Shown here: one piece after another, positions 7,761-16,697 of the stretch | Position numbering within the stretch: position 1 is the stretch's first letter | How the letters are laid out: each line of letters begins with the position of its first letter | Assembly: GCF_029945895.1 (NCBI RefSeq) | Contig: NZ_JAQSDL010000024.1 | Span: 1 to 64,000, forward strand | DNA: 64,000 nucleotides | Source: Polaromonas sp. | GTDB lineage: Bacteria > Pseudomonadota > Gammaproteobacteria > Burkholderiales > Burkholderiaceae_C | Reading direction: 5' to 3' | The notes under the pieces: model-generated | What the model was told of the DNA's origin: nothing | Databases searched by the model: none | The model's input: only the letters and a program-made list of their open reading frames with translations | Position numbers and translations under genes: made by a program

Positions 7761-8267
7761 TCAGTCCGCAGGGTGACCGCCACGCTTGCGACGTTGCAGC
7801 AGCGCCCCGACCATCAACGCCACAACAACCAGGTTGACGATGAGCAGCAACACACCATGCGAGCTTGGCTGGCGCAGGATTTCGACAACTTCAAACGGCA
7901 CGTAAACGCCACCGCTGACCGCCGCCAGAACCTCGGCCCAGGCTTTCTCGCCATACAGACCCCAGGCTTCGACGAAACGCACCAGCGCATACAGCGCCGC
8001 ACCGGCGGCCAGCAGCGTCAGCCGGCTGTCCTGCAGGTTGGACGCAGCTTGCAGAAAAATCTGCGGGTAACGCGAGGCCGGGTTCAGGTGCCAATGTTCG
8101 ATGAGCCTGGCCGCCGCGGCATGCACGTCGGTGTGAATCAGTAGCAGCAGGCCGCTGCCGGCCAACAAAACTACTGCGCCTTTGAAAGCTTCGAACAGCG
8201 CAACCGTTCTGATCGCCGCAGAACGGGCTCTGGCGGAAGCCGGCGGTGCAAGTTCGGGAGCGCCCAT
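7761..8267 (-). CDS. DUF2127 membrane protein
   Basis: A 168-residue inner-membrane protein with four hydrophobic segments (about 21-45, 75-97, 108-125 and 137-157) and the family motif RFVEAWGLYGEKAWAEVLA followed by YVPFEVVEILR. DUF2127 proteins have no established function. It starts 31 bp after the lyase gene on the same strand, so it may be read through from the catabolic operon, but nothing links it functionally. Confidence 0.85.
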   Translation of the reverse strand: MGAPELAPPASARARSAAIRTVALFEAFKGAVVLLAGSGLLLLIHTDVHAAAARLIEHWHLNPASRYPQIFLQAASNLQDSRLTLLAAGAALYALVRFVEAWGLYGEKAWAEVLAAVSGGVYVPFEVVEILRQPSSHGVLLLIVNLVVVALMVGALLQRRKRGGHPAD

Positions 8268-8298
8268 GGTGCTTCAGCGTGTGTAACGCCTGACTTGC

Positions 8299-9165
8299 CT
8301 ATTCGTAGCGCCTGCCGTCCGCCATCAATTGGTCCGTGCCGATGACCTCGTTGATGCCATCAAAATCCAGCATCTGTTTCTGCCAGGGCGCCGTGGTCTG
8401 GTGCTGGTGCAGGCTGGCGTAGTAGCCCTGCAGCGTGTGCGTCACAGCACGCACCGTGCCTCCGGGGAAAATGACGATGCGAAAACCGCGGGCCCCCAGT
8501 TCGGTGGCGCTTTGCACCGGGGTCTTGCCGCCTTCGACCATGTTGGCGAGCATGGGGATGCGCCCCGCAAAACGCGCGCAGGCCGTGTCCATCTGCTCCG
8601 GCGTGCGCAGCGCTTCGATGAACAGAGCGTCCACGCCGCATTCGAAATAACGCTCGGCGCGCTCCAGCGCGGCGTCCAGGCCCTCGACCGCAATGGCGTC
8701 GGTGCGCGCCAGGATCAGCGTGTTGGCACTGGTGCGGGCATCCAGCGCGGCCTTGAGCTTGCCGACCATCTCCTGCACCGGCACCACGGCCTTGCCGTCG
8801 AGGTGGCCGCAGCGTTTGGGAAAGGTCTGGTCTTCGATCTGGATCATGGCCGCGCCGGCGCGCTCGAAACCCCGCACGGTGCGCATGACATTGAGTGCAT
8901 TGCCAAAACCGGTGTCGGCATCAACGATGACCGGCAGGCTCACCCGCTCGGTGATGCGGGCCAACGTGTCGGCCACCTCGGTGAAGGTCGTCAAGCCCAC
9001 ATCGGAGCGGCCCAGGCGCGTGTAGGCCATCGAGGCACCCGACAGATAAAGCGCCTCGAAGCCGGCCTGCTCGGCCACCAGCGCGCTCAGCGCGTCGTAG
9101 ACACCGGGGGCGAGCACGGCCTGGGTTTGCGCCAGGCGCTGCTTCAAGGAAAGGCTTGGATTCAT
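8299..9165 (-). CDS. isocitrate lyase/PEP mutase-family C-C lyase (dimethylmalate/methylisocitrate lyase-like)
   Basis: A 288-residue TIM-barrel enzyme. Mg-binding acids are in VIVDADTGFG (Asp82, Asp84) and IQIEDQ (Glu111, Asp112). The active-site loop is FPKRCGH with Cys119, as in methylisocitrate lyase and 2,3-dimethylmalate lyase, unlike PEP mutase or oxaloacetate decarboxylase. It should therefore cleave a 2-hydroxy (alkyl)succinate to a 2-oxoacid plus a carboxylic acid. Its start overlaps the FAD gene by 4 bp and it ends a long operon with a LeuCD-like hydratase, as Dml works with DmdAB in nicotinate fermentation. Substrate is inferred. Confidence 0.87.
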   Translation of the reverse strand: MNPSLSLKQRLAQTQAVLAPGVYDALSALVAEQAGFEALYLSGASMAYTRLGRSDVGLTTFTEVADTLARITERVSLPVIVDADTGFGNALNVMRTVRGFERAGAAMIQIEDQTFPKRCGHLDGKAVVPVQEMVGKLKAALDARTSANTLILARTDAIAVEGLDAALERAERYFECGVDALFIEALRTPEQMDTACARFAGRIPMLANMVEGGKTPVQSATELGARGFRIVIFPGGTVRAVTHTLQGYYASLHQHQTTAPWQKQMLDFDGINEVIGTDQLMADGRRYE

Positions 9166-10556
9166 GGCTTGGTTTCCAGTAGCGTGGCCGCGCTGCGCGC
9201 CGCGATGTAGCCGCCCGCAATCGCGCTGAGCAGGCCGTTGCCCGAGAGGTAGCCCCAGACCACGTTGCCCGAAACACCGCGCGCCGCGCCACCGGCGGCC
9301 AGCAGATTCTTGAAAGGTCTCGCGTCTTCATGCAGCACGTGGCAATGGGCGTCGATATCGAGCCCGCCCTGGGTGTGAAACAGCGCCCCCGTGACCTTGA
9401 CCGCGTAAAAAGGCGCTTGCAATACGCGCTTGAAAACACGACCGTCGGGCGCTGCGGCGCCAGGGGCCACCATGGCCAGCGTGGCGTGCAAGGCGCCGGC
9501 ATCGCAGCCGATCAACGCGGCCAGCGCGGCCTCGTTCTCGCAGCGTTTGAGCGCACCGGCGGCTTCGGCCGCGCAGAAATCGGGAAAGCTGCGCGCGAAG
9601 GCCAGCAAGGCTTCGTCGAACACATTCCAGGCCACGCTGCCGGGCTGTGCCAGCACCTGCACGGCAGCTTCCGAATAACCGCCGGTCTCGTCGTGAAAGC
9701 GCCGGCCCAGTGCATTGATCTGTACCGCGCCTTCCATCATCAGCGCCCAGGAGACCAGCGCGCCCTGCGGCACGGCCCATGAGCCGTGGCCCTGGTAACC
9801 GCCGAGGTCGGCCAGACGCGCGCCCAGCGCGCGGCCCCAGGCGATGGCGCTGCCGTCGTTGCCGGTGTGGCCGGCAAAGGTAGCGTCTTTCATCTCGGGC
9901 AAAAGCTGCTGCACCATGGCGGCATTGCCGCCAAAGCCATTGCAGGCCAGGATCAGCGCGTCACAGGACAGCTGCTCCAGCGTACCGTCGGGCCGCTCGT
10001 AGGTGACGCCCAGAACTTCATCGCGCTCATTGAGCCAGAGCTCGCGCACCAGCGCGCGGGTCACGGTGGGAACGTCGGCCGTTTCGGCGGCCTGCTGCAG
10101 GCGCGCCATCAGGCCGGCACCGGTTTTTTCCGGCACGGCGTGCATGCGGTGCCGGCTGTGACCGGGGTAGAGAAAATCATCGAGCAGCACAAAGTCCAGC
10201 CCGTGCCTGGCCTGCAGGGCGTCCATCGCCGGTCCGATCGCCTCGGCATAAGCCGTGGCCAGGTGCGGCGCCGCCGTGCCATGGGCTTTGGCCTGGATGT
10301 CGGCGGCAAAAAGCTGCGGGCTGTCGTCAATGCTTTTCGATTGCTGCACACGCGTGCACGGAGCGGGCACAAAACCCGAGGACAGCGCGGTCGAACCGCT
10401 GGGCACGGCGTCGCGCTCGAGCACCACGCATTCGATGCCGGCGTCGCGCAGCATCAGCGCCGCGGTCAGGCCGCAGGCACCGGCACCCACAATCGCGACC
10501 GGCACATGAACCGGGGCGTCCATGCGCTCGGCGCGGCGAATCACGGGCAATGTCAT
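9162..10556 (-). CDS. FAD-dependent oxidoreductase, fumarate reductase/ketosteroid dehydrogenase type
   Basis: A 464-residue flavoprotein. The N-terminal dinucleotide fold VAIVGAGACGLTAAL (residues 20-34) ends in the acidic VVLERD. The GSTALSSGFV segment is the FAD-binding-2 signature, ILACNGFGGN and GHTGNDGSAIAWG follow, and the C-terminal FHTQGGLDID and LLAAGGAARGVSGN close the FAD site. The family adds or removes hydrogens across a C-C bond next to a carbonyl. In this operon it could oxidise a saturated ring or diacid to the unsaturated form taken by the hydratase, or the reverse. It overlaps both neighbouring genes by 4 bp. Confidence 0.87.
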   Translation of the reverse strand: MTLPVIRRAERMDAPVHVPVAIVGAGACGLTAALMLRDAGIECVVLERDAVPSGSTALSSGFVPAPCTRVQQSKSIDDSPQLFAADIQAKAHGTAAPHLATAYAEAIGPAMDALQARHGLDFVLLDDFLYPGHSRHRMHAVPEKTGAGLMARLQQAAETADVPTVTRALVRELWLNERDEVLGVTYERPDGTLEQLSCDALILACNGFGGNAAMVQQLLPEMKDATFAGHTGNDGSAIAWGRALGARLADLGGYQGHGSWAVPQGALVSWALMMEGAVQINALGRRFHDETGGYSEAAVQVLAQPGSVAWNVFDEALLAFARSFPDFCAAEAAGALKRCENEAALAALIGCDAGALHATLAMVAPGAAAPDGRVFKRVLQAPFYAVKVTGALFHTQGGLDIDAHCHVLHEDARPFKNLLAAGGAARGVSGNVVWGYLSGNGLLSAIAGGYIAARSAATLLETKP

Positions 10557-11155
10557 GACAGCGACTGGATAAATTCTTCACAGCGCATCACCTGCGCGAT
10601 GCTGCCCATGTCGGCCAGGGCCGTGGCATGGATTTCGGGCTTGAAGGCCGCGCAGCCGTCGCTCAGCACGATGGTGTGGTATTCGCGCATGTGGGCATCA
10701 CGCACCGTGCTGGCCACGCCGCCGTTGGTGACGATGCCGCAGACCGCCACGGTGTTTATGCCCGCATGGCGCAGTACCCAGTCGAGCTGGGTGTTGAAAA
10801 ACGCCGAGTAGGCGACCTTGCAGACCGACACATCAATCAGGGGCTGCAGCTCGGGCACATTGGCCTGGCCCGCGCTGCCGGGGGCGAAATCGCCGCGGCG
10901 CAGAAACGGGCGCAGGGCCAGGAGGTGCGGCGAGATCATGGGCTCGCCCTGGGCGTCGGGCCAGAGCGTGAACTGGCTGGCCGCCACCAGGCCGCCGCCG
11001 GCCTTGACAGCGCGCGCCACACCGGCCACGCGGCCGGGCAGTTCACGCGCGGCCGCGCTGGCGGCGCCCCCGCGCGCATAGGCGCCCTCGGGCGCGAGGA
11101 AATCGTTTTGCAGATCCACAATGATCAGCGCAATTTTTTTCGGTGATGGCTTCAT
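10553..11155 (-). CDS. isochorismatase-fold hydrolase lacking the nucleophilic cysteine
   Basis: A 200-residue Rossmann-like hydrolase. Asp14 (IIVDLQNDF) and Lys113 (VCKVAYSAF) of the usual catalytic triad are present. The cysteine expected in the G-I-x-T-x-x-C-V turn is Gly146 (CGIVTNGGVAST), as in true isochorismatases (EntB, PhzD) and unlike nicotinamidases, maleamate or biuret amidases. It may therefore not work through a thioester. The start ATG overlaps hyuA by 4 bp. In the pathway it would follow ring opening; whether it is an amidase is doubtful because of the missing cysteine. Confidence 0.86.
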   Translation of the reverse strand: MKPSPKKIALIIVDLQNDFLAPEGAYARGGAASAAARELPGRVAGVARAVKAGGGLVAASQFTLWPDAQGEPMISPHLLALRPFLRRGDFAPGSAGQANVPELQPLIDVSVCKVAYSAFFNTQLDWVLRHAGINTVAVCGIVTNGGVASTVRDAHMREYHTIVLSDGCAAFKPEIHATALADMGSIAQVMRCEEFIQSLS

Positions 11156-13203
11156 GAGGGTTTGACCAGCAGGTTGCCAAAGCTGTCCACCGTCGCATGA
11201 AAGCCGGGCTCCAGCCAGACCGTGGTGTCGGGCTGCTCCAGAATGGCCGGGCCGTTGATGCGCGCACCGACCGGTAAATCAAGGCGCGGGTAACGCACCG
11301 CCGCCCACCAGCGCCCGGCATGGAACACCTGCTGCTCGCCGCTGGGTTCCGTGGAGCCGGCGCCCGTCGGGGCCAGCACCGCGAGGTCGAACTTGGGCCG
11401 CACGCCGATGCGGGCGTAACGCAGGTTCATGACGCGTATCGCGATGCCGGTCAGCACGCGGCCAAAGGCTGCGAGGTAAGCCGCTTCAAAGGCGATCTGA
11501 ATCACCGCCGTGGTGATCAACTCGACCTGCGTCACCGGCAGGGGCACTTGCACCGTGTGGGTCTGACCTGCGTACAGCATGTCCAGCGCAATGACTTCCT
11601 GCACCTCGGAGAAACGCACGCCGGCCGAGTCCAGCCGCTGCTGGCAGGCCGCCGCGACGGTGGTGATGCGCTGGCGCAGATCGGCAATATCCAACTCCGC
11701 CAGGCCCTTGTTCAGGGTCTGCACCGCGTCGTGCCGCATGTCGGCCATCACGCAGCCCAGGGCCGAGGTGACGCCGGGGTAACGCGGGACAATGCCGGTG
11801 GTCACACCGACCTCGCGCATCATGGCGCACACATGCAGCGCGCCACCGCCGCCAAAAGGCATGTAGGCAAAGTTGCGTGGATCGTGCCCGCGTTCGATGG
11901 ACACCACGCGGATCGCACCTGCCATCTTGGCGTTGGCCACCGTCAAAATGGCTTCGGCCGCAGCCATCACGTCCAGCCCCAGGGGCTGCGCCACATGCTG
12001 CTCGATCGCGGCGCGCGCCTTGCCGGCGTCCATGGCGGCAAGCAGGCCGCCACCGAGCGGGCGGTCGGCAGCAATCCGGCCCAGCAGCACGTTGGCGTCG
12101 GTCACGGTCGGGCGTGTGTTGCCGCGGCCGTAACAGGCCGGGCCCGGGTTGCTGCCGGCCGACTCGGGGCCGATCTGCAGCATGCCGCTGGCATCGACCG
12201 AGGCAATGGAGCCGCCGCCGGCGCCTATGGTCTCGATCTGGATCATGGGTGAACGCACCACCATGCCGAACTCGATGGAGGTCTGCGCCGACAGCGCTGC
12301 CTCCCCCTTGGCGACCAGCGACACGTCGAACGAGGTGCCGCCCATGTCACCGGTGATGGCGTTGGGGAAACCGGCAGAGCGGGCAATCGCCGCACAGGCA
12401 ATCACGCCGGCCGCCGGGCCCGACAGCGCGGTGCGCACCGGCACGTCGCAGGCGGTCTGGCGCGACATCACGCCGCCGTTGCTTTGCACAATCAGCAGCT
12501 CACCGGCAAAACCCTGGCCGCGCAGGTCGGACTCCAGGCGCGTGAGGTAGCTGCCGACCACCGGTTGCAGCGCGGCGTTGAGCGTGGCCGTGGAGCAGCG
12601 TTCGAACTCGCGGATCTCCGGCAATACTTCGCTGGCGGCGGTCACATGGGCGTTGAGCCAGAGTTCGCGCACGGCCGCGACGGCGGCGCGTTCATTGGCC
12701 GGGTTCGCATAGGTGTTGATGAAAAACACGCAGACCGCCTCGCAGCCCGCGGCCAGCAAGGCCTTGGCCTGGGTGCGCACCTGCTCCAGGTCCACGGCAG
12801 TGTGGATACTGCCATCAGCCAGCACACGTTCGTCAACTTCCAGCCGCAGGTCGCGTGGCACGATGGGCTCGAAACTGCCGCGCAGTCCCCAGGTCTGCGG
12901 GCGGTCACGCCGGCGCATCTCGATCACATCGCGGAAGCCGCGCGTGGTGATGATGCCGGTGCGCGCCACCTTGCGTTCGAGCAGCGCATTGGTGCCCACC
13001 GTCGTGCCGTGCACGATGGTGCTTATGCTGGCCGCCGAGTCGGCGACACGCGCCACACCGTTCATGAAACCGCGCGCTTCCTCGCCGCGTGTGGAAGGCA
13101 CCTTGACGATGCGCGCAGTGCCGCTGGCTTCGTCCAGCACAAACAGGTCGGTGAAGGTGCCACCCACATCAACGCCGACAACCAGACCGCCTGGAGTGCT
13201 CAT
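11152..13203 (-). CDS. hydantoinase/oxoprolinase A subunit (HyuA-like)
   Basis: A 683-residue ATP-binding subunit of the ATP-dependent lactamase/carboxylase family (N-methylhydantoinase A, 5-oxoprolinase, acetone carboxylase beta). Motifs: VDVGGTFTD at 11-19 (phosphate 1), HGTTVGTNALLE near 64, and a second actin-fold motif GDMGGTSFDVSL near 284; GPACYGRG and the AFGGGGALH-like PFGGGGALH follow. Full family length. With HyuB it should hydrolyse a cyclic amide or imide at the cost of ATP. Start overlaps hyuB by 4 bp. Confidence 0.92.
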   Translation of the reverse strand: MSTPGGLVVGVDVGGTFTDLFVLDEASGTARIVKVPSTRGEEARGFMNGVARVADSAASISTIVHGTTVGTNALLERKVARTGIITTRGFRDVIEMRRRDRPQTWGLRGSFEPIVPRDLRLEVDERVLADGSIHTAVDLEQVRTQAKALLAAGCEAVCVFFINTYANPANERAAVAAVRELWLNAHVTAASEVLPEIREFERCSTATLNAALQPVVGSYLTRLESDLRGQGFAGELLIVQSNGGVMSRQTACDVPVRTALSGPAAGVIACAAIARSAGFPNAITGDMGGTSFDVSLVAKGEAALSAQTSIEFGMVVRSPMIQIETIGAGGGSIASVDASGMLQIGPESAGSNPGPACYGRGNTRPTVTDANVLLGRIAADRPLGGGLLAAMDAGKARAAIEQHVAQPLGLDVMAAAEAILTVANAKMAGAIRVVSIERGHDPRNFAYMPFGGGGALHVCAMMREVGVTTGIVPRYPGVTSALGCVMADMRHDAVQTLNKGLAELDIADLRQRITTVAAACQQRLDSAGVRFSEVQEVIALDMLYAGQTHTVQVPLPVTQVELITTAVIQIAFEAAYLAAFGRVLTGIAIRVMNLRYARIGVRPKFDLAVLAPTGAGSTEPSGEQQVFHAGRWWAAVRYPRLDLPVGARINGPAILEQPDTTVWLEPGFHATVDSFGNLLVKPS

Positions 13204-14918
13204 ACGCCCTCCTTCTTCGCAGCGCCTGCCGTCACGTAACCCAGCGCCAGATCGCGTTCACGCGCAGCCTGCAAACGATCCGCAGGCGCGCCGTAGCCAC
13301 CGCCGCCCGGCGTCTGCAAGCGCACACGTTCGCCTTTCTTCAGCTTGATGCCGACCATCTTCGAAACCATAGGGGGTGTTTTCCATTCATGGTTGTTCTC
13401 GTAGCTGAAGACATTGACCGCAGCCTCGCCGCCGCCGGCAATCCCTTTGGGCGCGGACTTGCCACGTTCGCCGAAGATGAAGACCTCGGCGTCCTGCTCC
13501 AGCAGTTCGATTTCGTAGTTCGCGCCCAGGCCACCGCGGAACTGGCCGTCGCCGCCGGAGTCGGCGCGCAGTGACCATTCGGTGAAGCGCACCGGGTAGG
13601 CGGCTTCCAGAATCTCCAGTGGCGGGATGGTGGCGGTGGAGATAGGCGCATTGCCGTGGCTCAGCCCGTCACCGCCGGAATGACCGCCGTGGCCGCCGCC
13701 GAAGAAGCTGAACATCACCCAGCGCTGACCCTTGCGGGCAGCGTCCGTGCGGTGTCCTGCGATGGACAGCGCATTGATGGTGCCGTAGGCCTGGGCCACG
13801 GCGCGTGTCGGGTCGGCCTGCGCCGCCGCACTGAAAATCACGTCGATCATGCGCAAGATGGTCTCGGTGTAGCCCCCCACGGGCCGCGGCCGCGCCGCGC
13901 TGATGACGAGGCCGTCGGGCAGGACGAAGTCCACCGCGTCGAGCACGCCGGCATTGGCCGGCACGTCGGGGAACAGGTGCTTGAGCGCGACATAACAGGC
14001 GGCAATCGCCGTGGCGCGCGAGATATTGACCGGGCCGGCGCACTGCGGCGAGCTGCGTGAAAAATCAAGCGTCAAACGTTCGCCCTGCACCGTCATGTCC
14101 AGCGCAATCGTCAGTGGCTCGTCCTTGACGCCGTCGTTGTCCAGGATGTCGCTGAACGAGTAGCGACCGTCGGGCAGCGAGGCGATGTGCGAGCGCATCA
14201 GCCGCACGGCGCGCGCGCGCAGCTCCCCCATGGCCTGCAGCACCAGCGCATCGCCATATTCGTCGAGCAGGCCGTGCAGGCGCCGCACGCCGAGCTCCAG
14301 CGCGGCGAGCTGGCCGTTGAGGTCGCCCCAGAGGCTGTCGGGCAGCCGGGTGTTGGCCTGCAAAATGGCCAGCACATCGGCGTCCAGCGCGCCGGCGCGG
14401 ACGACACGCACGGGTGGAATCTGCACCGCCTCCTGCCAGCATTCGGTGGCCGCCGGGTTGTAGTTGCCGGGCACCGCACCACCGACATCGTGCCAGTGCG
14501 CGGCAGAAGCGAGGTAACAAAACAGCTTGCCGCCGCGGAAAAAAGGCCGCACCAGCTTGAAGTCATTGGCATGGGTGCCGCCCTCGTAAGGGTCATTGAA
14601 CAGCCAGGTGTCACCGTCGGCCATGCCGGCGTGCGGATCATCGGGTTTGCTGCGCTCGCGCGCCACCCGGGCCGCCGCGCGCACCGCAAAGGCCATGGCG
14701 CCGACAAACACCGGCAGGCCGGACTTGCCTTGCACCAGCGTGTCGCCCGAGGTGGCGTCATACAGGCCGTGACAGGCGTCGTGCGCTTCGGCAATGATGG
14801 GGTTGAAGGCGCTGCGGTACAGCGTGGCGTCCATCTCGTCGGCGACCTGTTCGAGACGGCCCCTGAGGACCGCCAGCGTGACGGGGTCCATCGCCGGCCC
14901 CGGGGAAATCTCAGACAT
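13200..14918 (-). CDS. hydantoinase/oxoprolinase B subunit (HyuB-like)
   Basis: A 572-residue partner of HyuA. It shows the family start DPVTLAVLRGRLEQVADEMD, the metal-site segment NDPYEGGTHANDF (residues 108-120), and the Gly-rich middle FFGGGHGGHSGGDGLSHGN with the closing QTPGGGGYG. I choose the ATG preceded by AAGGAG at 7 bp spacing, which overlaps the LeuD-like gene by 8 bp; an ATG six codons upstream is possible. Its length and domain order match HyuB. Confidence 0.92.
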   Translation of the reverse strand: MSEISPGPAMDPVTLAVLRGRLEQVADEMDATLYRSAFNPIIAEAHDACHGLYDATSGDTLVQGKSGLPVFVGAMAFAVRAAARVARERSKPDDPHAGMADGDTWLFNDPYEGGTHANDFKLVRPFFRGGKLFCYLASAAHWHDVGGAVPGNYNPAATECWQEAVQIPPVRVVRAGALDADVLAILQANTRLPDSLWGDLNGQLAALELGVRRLHGLLDEYGDALVLQAMGELRARAVRLMRSHIASLPDGRYSFSDILDNDGVKDEPLTIALDMTVQGERLTLDFSRSSPQCAGPVNISRATAIAACYVALKHLFPDVPANAGVLDAVDFVLPDGLVISAARPRPVGGYTETILRMIDVIFSAAAQADPTRAVAQAYGTINALSIAGHRTDAARKGQRWVMFSFFGGGHGGHSGGDGLSHGNAPISTATIPPLEILEAAYPVRFTEWSLRADSGGDGQFRGGLGANYEIELLEQDAEVFIFGERGKSAPKGIAGGGEAAVNVFSYENNHEWKTPPMVSKMVGIKLKKGERVRLQTPGGGGYGAPADRLQAARERDLALGYVTAGAAKKEGV

Positions 14919-15420
14919 GTTCAGGCTCCTTGCCAAATCGGATTCGCAGTTGGTTCATCAGTCCGCCGCTGCGCGCCATGTCGAGCAGGAAGTCGGGGAT
15001 GGGTTCACAGGCCAGGCGCTCGCCGGCGCCTGAGATCACCGCGAGATTTTCTGTGTCGAGCGTGACCTGTCCGGCCTCCTGCAAGCGATCAGCCTCAGGG
15101 CAGGTCAGCAGCAACAGGCCGACATTGAAGGCGTTGCGGAAATACAGGCCGCTGAACGAGGGCGCAATCACTGCTGCCACACCGAGCTTGACCAGCACCG
15201 CGGCCGCCTGCTCGCGCGAGGAGCCAATGCCGAAGTTGGGGCCGGCCACGATCACGTCGCCCGGGCGAACCTGTGTCGAAAATTCAGGGCGCACGGATTC
15301 GAGGCAGTAGGTGGCAATCCTGTCAATACCGTGTTTCATGGCATGGCCGGGCGCCAGCACGTCGGTGTCAACGTCAGCGCCCAGCTTCCAGACACGATGG
15401 GTCGTCGCAGCCTGGGTCAT
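14911..15420 (-). CDS. LeuD-like small subunit of an aconitase-family hydratase
   Basis: A 169-residue swivel-domain subunit. Conserved segments: WKLGADVDTDVLAPG, VIVAGPNFGIGSSREQAA and VAAVIAPSFSGLYFRNAFN. GSSRE carries the substrate-binding Ser/Arg. Together with the next-upstream LeuC-like protein it forms a hydro-lyase of the homoaconitase/isopropylmalate isomerase/dimethylmaleate hydratase group. No leucine genes are near, so a catabolic hydration of a maleate-type acid is more likely than leucine synthesis. 4-bp overlap with the large-subunit gene. Confidence 0.9.
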   Translation of the reverse strand: MTQAATTHRVWKLGADVDTDVLAPGHAMKHGIDRIATYCLESVRPEFSTQVRPGDVIVAGPNFGIGSSREQAAAVLVKLGVAAVIAPSFSGLYFRNAFNVGLLLLTCPEADRLQEAGQVTLDTENLAVISGAGERLACEPIPDFLLDMARSGGLMNQLRIRFGKEPEHV

Positions 15421-16697
15421 GCCAGCACCTCCCGTGGATCAGTGATCACGCCGCGCAGCGCCGAGGCGGCCACGGTGTAGGGTGAGGCCAGGTAGACCTG
15501 CGTGGTTGTCGACCCCATGCGGCCCTTGAAGTTGCGCGCCGTGCTCGAGATTACCGTGGTGTTGTCGCCCATGGTCTCGCCATAACCGGCGCAGGCGCCG
15601 CAGGCGGTGGGAAACAGCTCGGCACCGGCATCGAGCAGCACCTGCAGCACGCCCTCTTCGCGGGCGGCGTTCTGGTCTTTCTGGCTGGCCGGCGCCACCA
15701 TCAGGCGCACGCCACTGGCCACACGCCGGCCGCGCAGCACCTCGGCGGCGGCGCGCAGGTCGTCGAGTTTGGCGCCGGTGCAGGCGCCGATGTAGGCCAC
15801 GTCCACCGGGGTGCCGATGAATCGGCCCACCACCTCCGCATTGGCCGGGCTGTGCGGCGCGGCCACAAATGGCGAAAGCGCACCCGCATCAAATTCGTGG
15901 CGCGTCAGGGCGGCGCCTTCGTCACTCTGCCAGCGGCTCAGGTCACCGAGTTCGCTGGCCGGCGTGCCGGCGGCCTGCAACCACGCTGCGGTGACCTCGT
16001 CGGGCGCGATCAGGCCGACCTGCGCGCCGAGCTCGGCACTCATGTTGGAGAGTGTCATGCGCTCCTGCATGGCTAGCGCGTGGACGGCGGGACCGGCGAA
16101 TTCCACCGCCTGGTACTGCCCGCCGTTCATGCCGAAGCGGCCAATCATGTGCAGCATCATGTCTTTGGCGGTTACGCCTTTTTGCAGGTGGCCGTGCCAA
16201 TACATCTGCAGGGTCTGCGGCACACGCAGCCAGATCTCGCCCGTCACCACCACGCCCAGCATCTCGGTGCTGCCGATGCCGAACATGTAGGCGCCAAACG
16301 CCCCGCCTGTCGGTGAATGCGAGTCACCGCCGACACAGAACATGCCGGGCCGGATGTGCCCGTGCTGGGCCACCACCACATGGCAGATGCCCTGGCTGTC
16401 GTACACATGGGGCAGGTCCTGCTCACGCGCCCAGTCCCGCGCAATTCGCACGATCCTGCGCGACTCATCGTCACGCTCGGGCACGTAGTGGTCCATCACC
16501 AGCACGACGCGCGACTTGTCCCAGATCTGCGCGCCAAGCTCTTCCAGCATGGGCTTGAGCCGGCGCGGACCGGACGAATCGTGAAACATCGCCAGATCCA
16601 CCCGGCAGGTCACAATCTCGCCGGGTGAGACCGACGAACGTCCGGCCGCCCGGGCGATCAGTTTTTGCGCGAGGGTCTGTGGAACAGGTTCTTTCAT
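15417..16697 (-). CDS. LeuC-like large subunit of an aconitase-family hydratase
   Basis: A 426-residue 4Fe-4S hydro-lyase subunit. Cluster ligands are Cys306 (GACTGAK) and the pair Cys366/Cys369 (TACGACAGYGE). GDSHSPTGGAFG near 124 and YMFGIGSTEM near 137 are family signatures. The size is that of the bacterial HacA/DmdA-like group, shorter than enterobacterial LeuC (about 466). Predicted role: reversible hydration of a cis-dicarboxylate double bond, giving the substrate of the lyase at the operon end. It overlaps the Bug gene and the LeuD-like gene by 4 bp each. Confidence 0.9.
   Translation of the reverse strand: MKEPVPQTLAQKLIARAAGRSSVSPGEIVTCRVDLAMFHDSSGPRRLKPMLEELGAQIWDKSRVVLVMDHYVPERDDESRRIVRIARDWAREQDLPHVYDSQGICHVVVAQHGHIRPGMFCVGGDSHSPTGGAFGAYMFGIGSTEMLGVVVTGEIWLRVPQTLQMYWHGHLQKGVTAKDMMLHMIGRFGMNGGQYQAVEFAGPAVHALAMQERMTLSNMSAELGAQVGLIAPDEVTAAWLQAAGTPASELGDLSRWQSDEGAALTRHEFDAGALSPFVAAPHSPANAEVVGRFIGTPVDVAYIGACTGAKLDDLRAAAEVLRGRRVASGVRLMVAPASQKDQNAAREEGVLQVLLDAGAELFPTACGACAGYGETMGDNTTVISSTARNFKGRMGSTTTQVYLASPYTVAASALRGVITDPREVLA

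Noticed and set aside
11152-14918. 5-oxoprolinase for glutathione turnover
   Set aside because: HyuA and HyuB are separate subunits within a catabolic operon with hydratase and lyase; oxoproline would not need these enzymes.
8299-16697. Leucine biosynthesis cluster (leuC, leuD)
   Set aside because: No leuA or leuB nearby; partners are hydantoinase, lyase and transport genes, and the large subunit is of the shorter HacA/DmdA-like size.
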